Shown here piece after piece: positions 1 to 4,987 of a DNA stretch of 10,367 nucleotides. This DNA comes from Bdellovibrionales bacterium. GTDB lineage: Bacteria > Bdellovibrionota > UBA2361 > JAGRAS01. The stretch spans positions 1-10,367 of the forward strand of contig JAGRAS010000031.1 of the NCBI GenBank assembly GCA_020434465.1, given 5' to 3'. A program made the translations under genes and the position numbers. Each line of letters opens with the position of its first letter. Positions within the stretch are counted from its first letter, which is position 1. The notes below the pieces were generated by a model. The model worked only from the letters and a program-made list of their open reading frames with translations, was not told the DNA's origin and made no database searches.

Positions 1-763
1 AATGTGTGGGTACATATTTTGTTCCTGAAGCTTCTTCATGGCCGCGCATTCTAAAACTATTACACTCAATTAACACAGGCTGGGGTTCTTTTCTGATTTT
101 CTCTGCCCACTTTTTAACTGTCGAATAAACCTTAACTGCATCATTACCATCTATTGTTAAACCTTTTATCCCATAGCCTTCAGCTTTATCGCTTATTTGT
201 TTACATCTATATTGCTCATTTGTTGGCGTGGATAATCCATAAGCATTGTTTTCCACTAAAAAAATTACTGGCAATTGCCATACAGCAGCAAGATTTAAAG
301 CTTCATGAAATTCTCCTTCGCTTGTTGCACCTTCACCAGTAAATGCGAGTGCAATATTTTTTTCTTTCTTCAAAAGAAAACCCAAGCCAATTCCATCTGC
401 AACTGAAAGCTGAGTTCCTAAATGAGAAATCATGCCAATGATTTTAAAATCTATGCTTCCAAAGTGAAAAGTTCTATCTCTAGATTTTGTGAACCCTTCT
501 AATTTACCTTGCCATTGAGAAACTAGTTTAGTTAAAGGAACATTGCGCGAAACAAAAACTCCTAGATTTCTATGCATTGGTAAAATGAAATCATCTCCAT
601 TAAGTGCCAAGGAAGCTCCAACTGCAATAGCCTCCTGTCCAATCCCAGAAAACCACTTTGAGATCCTTCCTTTTCTTAGTAGTAACAACATGTGCTCCTC
701 TACTAAGCGAGACCAAAGCATCTTTTCGTATAATTCTATATATATGCGTGATGAGTTCTTCAA
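1..763 (-). CDS. 2-oxo acid dehydrogenase E1 component, alpha-type module (partial, 3' end outside window)
   Basis: Thiamine-diphosphate-dependent dehydrogenase that decarboxylates a 2-oxo acid (branched-chain type or pyruvate) and passes the acyl group to an E2 lipoyl domain; cytoplasmic. Reading the minus strand gives 254 open codons with no stop before the left edge. Landmarks: GIGQEAIAVGA at residues 40-50, GMISHLGTQLSVADG near 110-124, the TPP/Mg motif GEGATSEGEFHEALN at 143-157, ENNAYGLSTP at 171-180, and FRMRGHEEASGTKYVP near 237-252. The last motif resembles, from memory, E1 proteins in which alpha and beta modules are fused, so a beta half may lie beyond the edge (inference). Start: an in-frame TAG lies at 773-775. 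TTG at 763-761 is the best upstream start because it keeps the ELYEKM helix typical of the family. ATG at 721 would remove it. The substrate cannot be decided from this fragment. Confidence 0.88.
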   Translation of the reverse strand, partial: MKNSSRIYIELYEKMLWSRLVEEHMLLLLRKGRISKWFSGIGQEAIAVGASLALNGDDFILPMHRNLGVFVSRNVPLTKLVSQWQGKLEGFTKSRDRTFHFGSIDFKIIGMISHLGTQLSVADGIGLGFLLKKEKNIALAFTGEGATSEGEFHEALNLAAVWQLPVIFLVENNAYGLSTPTNEQYRCKQISDKAEGYGIKGLTIDGNDAVKVYSTVKKWAEKIRKEPQPVLIECNSFRMRGHEEASGTKYVPTH

Positions 764-790
764 AATTGCTACCTATTGCACTCTAGAAAT

Positions 791-796
791 ATTATA
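791..796 (-). promoter_or_regulatory. Possible -10 box (TATAAT) for the E1 gene
   Basis: The minus strand reads TATAAT here, about 28 nt upstream of the proposed TTG start, inside the 81-nt divergent spacer shared with the Bax-inhibitor-like gene. No convincing -35 hexamer was found at 16-18 nt spacing, so this is a weak call based on the -10 match and position only. Confidence 0.3.
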
Positions 797-844
797 AGTA
801 ACATTAAAGCATTAATTTGCTTCTATCAGAAGGAGTCTTAATCA

Positions 845-1573
845 ATGAGAACAAGTAATCCAGCTTTAAATGACAGAGTATTTAGATCTCTTCCAAGTGC
901 TGCCACTGATGATATTATGACAGTAGACGGCACAATTAATAAAACCTTTATTTGCTTGGGCTTGGCATTTCTAACTGCCTATTGGTCATGGGGCAATCCT
1001 CAATTAATGGGGCTATACATTCCTTTGGTTATCGTAACCTTAATAGCTGCTATTGCATTAAGTTTTAAACCTGCTTGGTCACCATATCTTGCTCCAGCAT
1101 ACGCACTAGGAGAAGGTGTTATCTTAGGAAGCGTCTCTTCAATATTTGAATTACAATTCCCTGGAATTGTTGCCAAGGCTGTCTTTATTACTTTTGCTGT
1201 TCTTTTATGTATGCTCTATGCCTACAAGTCTAAGTGGATAGTTGTCAGCGACAAGTTAAGATCAATTATTTCTGTTGGGATTGGCGCAATCTTTCTTGTT
1301 TATCTAGTAACTTTTATACTCGGGCTGTTTGGAGTTAACATGAGCTTTATGCATGACTCCTCACCGCTTTCTATAGGAATTTCTATTTTAGTAACTGGTT
1401 TCGCAGCTGCAAGCTTATTGTTAGATTTTGATTTTATTGAAAATGCCTCTAACCGCAGAAATACACCAAAATATATGGAGTGGTATGGCGCCTTTGGCTT
1501 GTTAGTTTCACTTGTATGGCTTTATTTTGAAATCTTAAGGCTATTAAGTAAATTACAATCTAGAAATAATTAA
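845..1573 (+). CDS. Bax inhibitor-1-like (BaxI_1 / YccA-type) integral membrane protein
   Basis: Predicted seven-helix inner-membrane protein of the bacterial Bax-inhibitor-1-like group, 242 residues, the usual family size. The N-terminus MRTSNPAL is characteristic of the BaxI_1 branch and precedes a cytoplasmic stretch to about residue 30. Hydrophobic segments lie near 32-50, 56-74, 81-102, 108-127, 139-162, 175-193 and 213-234. YALGEG at 86-91 and LDFDFIE at 193-199 (D194, D196, E199) are the conserved acidic positions; in structurally studied BI-1 homologues a paired Asp site gates pH-dependent ion leak. The bacterial role is generally not established. AAGGAG at 830-835 sits 9 nt before the ATG, which fixes the start. 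It is divergent from the E1 gene and about 75-85 nt upstream of the SGNH gene on the same strand, with no clear terminator between them, so co-transcription is possible. Confidence 0.88.
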   Translation: MRTSNPALNDRVFRSLPSAATDDIMTVDGTINKTFICLGLAFLTAYWSWGNPQLMGLYIPLVIVTLIAAIALSFKPAWSPYLAPAYALGEGVILGSVSSIFELQFPGIVAKAVFITFAVLLCMLYAYKSKWIVVSDKLRSIISVGIGAIFLVYLVTFILGLFGVNMSFMHDSSPLSIGISILVTGFAAASLLLDFDFIENASNRRNTPKYMEWYGAFGLLVSLVWLYFEILRLLSKLQSRNN

Positions 1574-1657
1574 AGAGTTGTTAAATTAATCCTCAGTAAC
1601 TATTTTCTTTCTCCAGCTCATAGGTATGATTCTGAGAAAATTTTATGAGTGCTTTTA

Positions 1658-2668
1658 ATGAATTTTAACTGGAAATACAAACTTGGCTTTGTTTGTTTTG
1701 GCTTAGTTTTTGGCCTTGTTATTAGCGAAATTGCACTTAAAATTTTAGCTGCAAGTAAGGATGGATCAGAATTTGAAAGCTTAGAAGATCTAAGAAGTGC
1801 TATGCTGGATGATGAAAAAGAACCAGCAAAGTCAAAGAGCGGATCTGTCTCACTACGTTCAATAGTTACTCCTCATTTAAATGACAAAATTATTTATACA
1901 TTAAGGCCTAATCTTGATGTGAAATTTCAACAACAGCCGGTTTCAACAAATAGTTGCGCAATGAGAAATAGAGAAGTTCCAATTATTAAACCCGCTAACA
2001 CTTATAGAATTGCGATGCTAGGCGATTCCTTTGCATTTGGATGGGGAGTAAAACAAGAGGAAGGCTTTGCCGCTGTTCTTGAAGACAATCTCAACAAATT
2101 AAGTACAAATGGTACTAAATTTGAAGTATTAAATTTTGGAGTGCCAGGATATTCTACGTTTCAAGAGGTGGAGTATTTCAAAACCGATGGAATAGACTTT
2201 GATCCTGATGCAATAATTGTATTTTTTATTAGAAACGATTTTGGATTTCCGTTCTTCGTGCGAAGCGTAACAAATGACAGTAAGATTTTTTCATCTGTAA
2301 GCTTTTTATCTATGCTACAAAAAGCAACTGATCCTGAATTAGAAATGGCTAAATTAGAGATGCAAAGACTAGACCCTAACTGGGCTATCACTGAGCTTAG
2401 CGATTTTGCTAGAGAAAGAGGCATTAAGCTATTTATTGCAATCAATCCTAAAAAAGGCTGGAAAGAGGATTATTCGAGAATTAGAGTGTTAAATCGCCGT
2501 AAAGATATTACTACTATGATTATGCGAAAAAATTATCTACATACAGTTGAGGTAAATGCGATTGATGAAAAAGATCTAACATTATCAAACGACCCTCATC
2601 CTAGCCCAATAAGACACAAGATGTATGCGGATCTCATGACAACTTATTTTATGGATATTGCTCAATGA
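1658..2668 (+). CDS. Membrane-anchored SGNH/GDSL-type hydrolase
   Basis: Probable serine esterase or acyl-transfer enzyme facing the periplasm, 336 residues from ATG 1658. Residues 1-8 are polar and basic, then a single hydrophobic helix (about 9-32) anchors the protein. Block I is AMLGDSFAFGWGV with Ser124 as nucleophile. Block II is NFGVPGYST (Gly161/Gly164). Block III is FFIRNDF (Asn193). Block V is NDPHPSPIRH with Asp312 and His314. This is the full S-G-N-H set. An in-frame GTG at 1649 would add three residues (MLL). Neither start has a good Shine-Dalgarno; ATG 1658 is preferred because only a weak GAG lies upstream at suitable spacing. The stop overlaps the next ATG by 4 nt (ATGA), implying translational coupling with the cysteine-rich protein. 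Related SGNH proteins often modify cell-surface polysaccharides or lipids; the substrate here is unknown. Confidence 0.82.
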   Translation: MNFNWKYKLGFVCFGLVFGLVISEIALKILAASKDGSEFESLEDLRSAMLDDEKEPAKSKSGSVSLRSIVTPHLNDKIIYTLRPNLDVKFQQQPVSTNSCAMRNREVPIIKPANTYRIAMLGDSFAFGWGVKQEEGFAAVLEDNLNKLSTNGTKFEVLNFGVPGYSTFQEVEYFKTDGIDFDPDAIIVFFIRNDFGFPFFVRSVTNDSKIFSSVSFLSMLQKATDPELEMAKLEMQRLDPNWAITELSDFARERGIKLFIAINPKKGWKEDYSRIRVLNRRKDITTMIMRKNYLHTVEVNAIDEKDLTLSNDPHPSPIRHKMYADLMTTYFMDIAQ

Positions 2669-3555
2669 AACAGCTAAGTTTCTTGCTGTTTTTTTTTGCT
2701 ATACCCTTTAATGCTATCGCCGAAGACTCAAATGTTAATAAAAAGCCTCTAACTAGAACTGAGCTAAGGAAGTGGGAATTAGAAATTGCAGACCATACTT
2801 ATAGTTTTGAAAAAAACCCTGATAATGTCAGTGAAGTACTAAACTCCCTTGAAAATTACGCTCAATTAATATGTATGCCTAAACTTTATTTAAAGCTTAG
2901 CTACACCCAAGAGGATTTACAACCGCAATGTAATGATTTGATTGATCGTTTGTTTAGTATTAATCCAAATAATCCTACTGCCATTTGTATTCGTGACGGC
3001 CTTGAGGCAAGCAGCTGTCAGGAGGCTTTTTCAAATCAAAGTATAATTAGTGGATCTATAAAATCACACCCAAAGTATTTACAAAATACTTATGGTACCG
3101 GTCCAATAGATGTAATTTCAAGTGATCATGAATCTCAAAATCTAGCTGAGCATGTAAAACAAGCCTGCTCTCAATCACAAATTATTCTTCAAGCAAAAAA
3201 AAGCCAAAAGCAAGAGGTAGATAATATATTAAAAGGAGCAAAAATTTTTAATCAACTTCTTAATAAAGATAATGATTTAAAAGAACCTTCTGAAATTGAT
3301 GATATTAAAAAAGAAGGAGCTGAATTCTCTATTGAAAGCTTAGAACGCGTAAGAAAGATTACAAAAGATTGTCAAAATGCGGTTTCAGTTTTAGAAAAAA
3401 AATATCCTTTTCATCCTTTTGTGCCTTGTTTTCGTGAAGGTTTTTTTACTCCAAATTGCGCTAAGCAGAAATTACAAAATAGAAATACACGTGCAAAAGT
3501 ACCCAATAAACAGCTCAAAAACTCTAAGCCTGAAAAAAACTTTTCAACTTTTTAG
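2665..3555 (+). CDS. Secreted eight-cysteine protein with a duplicated C-x18-C-x9-C module (unknown function)
   Basis: I do not recognise the family. The 296-residue product begins with a clear Sec signal peptide (hydrophobic 4-18, likely cut after AIA at 19). The mature part has exactly eight cysteines: 70, 89, 108, 118 and 168, 236, 255, 265. The two sets match. Cys89-Cys108 and Cys236-Cys255 are both 19 apart, Cys108-Cys118 and Cys255-Cys265 are both 10 apart, and the surrounding residues align without gaps as P-x2-P-x3-C-x-R-[D/E]-G-x5-C. The second copy differs by a Lys/Glu/Gln-rich, probably helical insertion of about 50 residues (about 176-226) between its first two cysteines. An even cysteine number in an exported protein suggests disulfides (inference). 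The basic tail (271-293) is probably disordered. The ATG overlaps the stop of the SGNH gene. A run of nine T at 2689-2697 lies in the signal-peptide codons. Confidence 0.8.
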   Translation: MKQLSFLLFFFAIPFNAIAEDSNVNKKPLTRTELRKWELEIADHTYSFEKNPDNVSEVLNSLENYAQLICMPKLYLKLSYTQEDLQPQCNDLIDRLFSINPNNPTAICIRDGLEASSCQEAFSNQSIISGSIKSHPKYLQNTYGTGPIDVISSDHESQNLAEHVKQACSQSQIILQAKKSQKQEVDNILKGAKIFNQLLNKDNDLKEPSEIDDIKKEGAEFSIESLERVRKITKDCQNAVSVLEKKYPFHPFVPCFREGFFTPNCAKQKLQNRNTRAKVPNKQLKNSKPEKNFSTF

Positions 3556-3609
3556 AATTCAAGAAACTTTAAGCTAAAGCCAGCGAATACTTAGCTAAGG
3601 AGAAGTATT

Positions 3610-3960
3610 ATGAAAGGTTTTTCTTTATTAGAACTACTAGTAACATTAGTAATAATTGGCATAATCAGTTCAATTGCAATTCCGCAATATTCTGAGTATA
3701 AACAACGAGCTTTTGATACTCAAGCAGAAGCAGATCTCAGAAATGTTGCAATTGCAGAAGAAGTTTATTTTATTGATGCTGAACATTATCTTTCCTGCCA
3801 AAATGAAGAATGTGAAGATTTACCGGGAATAAAAAAACTGACAAATGGTGTTGATCTCTTAATAATTGCAAATGACTTTTCTTTTACAGGGTCAGCTACA
3901 CATAATGCTGGAACAGGAAGAGAATATAATTGGGATAGTGAAAGCGGTGGATTTCAATAA
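3610..3960 (+). CDS. Type IV pilin-like protein with N-terminal methylation motif
   Basis: Prepilin-type protein of 116 residues. The three-residue leader MKG is followed by FSLLELLVTLVIIGIISSIA, the class III methylation motif: prepilin peptidase cleaves after Gly3, and Glu8 is the conserved Glu+5 of the mature protein. The helix continues to about residue 55 (IPQYSEYKQRAFDTQAEADLR is broken here only by the usual Pro25). The globular part is small, with one close cysteine pair (Cys63, Cys68) and a C-terminal GTGREYNWDSESGG strand like that of deltaproteobacterial PilA-type pilins. AAGGAG at 3597-3602 lies 7 nt before the ATG. It could be a major pilin, a minor pilin or a secretion pseudopilin; no assembly genes (ATPase, platform, secretin) are present in the window to decide. 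It follows the cysteine-rich gene by 54 nt on the same strand. Confidence 0.9.
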   Translation: MKGFSLLELLVTLVIIGIISSIAIPQYSEYKQRAFDTQAEADLRNVAIAEEVYFIDAEHYLSCQNEECEDLPGIKKLTNGVDLLIIANDFSFTGSATHNAGTGREYNWDSESGGFQ

Positions 3961-3970
3961 AAATTTTTAA

Positions 3971-4000
3971 GAAAAACTACTGAACACCAAAAGTTTTTTC
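3971..4000. terminator. Weak bidirectional terminator-like hairpin between convergent genes
   Basis: AAAAACT at 3972-3978 pairs with AGTTTTT at 3992-3998 around a 13-nt loop. A T run ends each side when read on its own strand. It sits at the meeting point of the pilin gene and oleD, which are only 16 nt apart, and overlaps the oleD stop codon. The stem is AT-only apart from one C-G pair, so its strength is doubtful. Confidence 0.3.
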
Positions 4001-4963
4001 CATTGCCTCAGCAATTGAATACTTAGGCTTGTAGCCTAAGTCACTTTCAGCTGCGGAAATATCAAAATAGTGATTTGTCGACATTTCAGAAACTAAGAAT
4101 TTAGTAAACATTGGCTCTGGAAAACTGGGTCTAATAGAAGAAACTAACTCAAATATTTGCGCTAAAAACATAGCTACTCTTTTTGAAACTTTTCTAGTAA
4201 TTGGTTTTAACTGATTTCGTTTTAAAATTTCATTAATCCAAGGCCATAGTTTTACAGGCTCTCCTTGACTTATAAAATATGCCTTTCCTCTCGAACTGGG
4301 ATTAATATCTAAGGCTTTCTCAGCTAAAATGTGCGCTTGAACACAATCCTCAATAAAACATACATCCACTATATTTTCACCATTACCAACTTGAACAAGC
4401 CTTCCTTTACTAGCGCGCTCAAGTATTGCAGGAATTAAACTTGTGTCGCCAGGACCCCATATAAGATGTGGCCGAAGAGCAATCGTGTAAAGTCTATTGC
4501 TGTTTTCATGTAAAACCTTTTTCTCAGCAATAGCTTTTGTCTCTGGATAATAGGCATCATGTTTTTCCGGATAAGGATAATCTTCATTTATGTTATTTAA
4601 ATCAACATCATGAGCTACAACGCTTGGCGAGCTGGTATAAATTAATTTTCTAACTCCAACCTGCTTACAAGCCTCTATAACATTAAGCGTTCCAAGAACA
4701 TTAGTTCGATAAAAATCTTCATGGGATCCCCACATATCTACTTTTGAAGCAACATGAAAAACAGCTTCTGTACGTGAAAAAATCTGCTTAAGTTGTTCAC
4801 TATCATCAGAAATATCAACTGAAAAAGTTTGAATTCCAATTTTTTCTAATTCCGGGTAAACACCGCGAGAAACAGAAGCTACTTCGTGTCCTTGTTTTAA
4901 TAAATACTCTGCGATTGATCTACCAACAAATCCTGCACCACCTGTGATAACATACTTTGCCAT
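3977..4963 (-). CDS. oleD: OleD, NAD(P)-dependent 2-alkyl-3-oxoalkanoate reductase
   Basis: Short-chain dehydrogenase of the extended (NAD-dependent epimerase / 3-beta-HSD-like) type, 328 residues. In the olefin pathway it reduces the 2-alkyl-3-oxo acid made by OleA to the 2-alkyl-3-hydroxy acid used by OleC. The Rossmann motif GGAGFVG is at residues 8-14. The catalytic set is a Ser of the TSSPSVV segment (110-116), Tyr139 and Lys143 (YPETK). RPHLIWGPGD at 164-173 is typical of the sub-group. The assignment to OleD rather than a generic reductase rests on its place directly behind oleBC and oleA on the same strand. The gap from oleBC is 24 nt and holds no good Shine-Dalgarno, only AAAG about 10 nt from the ATG, so expression may be lower or coupled. 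It is the last gene of the operon, converging on the pilin gene. Confidence 0.88.
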   Translation of the reverse strand: MAKYVITGGAGFVGRSIAEYLLKQGHEVASVSRGVYPELEKIGIQTFSVDISDDSEQLKQIFSRTEAVFHVASKVDMWGSHEDFYRTNVLGTLNVIEACKQVGVRKLIYTSSPSVVAHDVDLNNINEDYPYPEKHDAYYPETKAIAEKKVLHENSNRLYTIALRPHLIWGPGDTSLIPAILERASKGRLVQVGNGENIVDVCFIEDCVQAHILAEKALDINPSSRGKAYFISQGEPVKLWPWINEILKRNQLKPITRKVSKRVAMFLAQIFELVSSIRPSFPEPMFTKFLVSEMSTNHYFDISAAESDLGYKPKYSIAEAMEKTFGVQ

Positions 4964-4987
4964 GTTAAATTTACTTTGCAGAAATTT

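Noticed and set aside
154..797. Open frames on the plus strand at 154-342 and 543-797
   Set aside because: They lie antisense to the E1 gene, whose minus-strand translation carries continuous family motifs. The plus-strand products look like nothing and have no ribosome binding sites.
1645..1668. Tiny frame ATG...TAA overlapping the start of the SGNH gene
   Set aside because: Seven codons, no Shine-Dalgarno of note. It could be a leader peptide, but nothing supports that.
3569..3581. CTTTA-AGC-TAAAG hairpin before the pilin gene as a terminator
   Set aside because: Only five A/T-rich pairs with no following T run; too weak to call.
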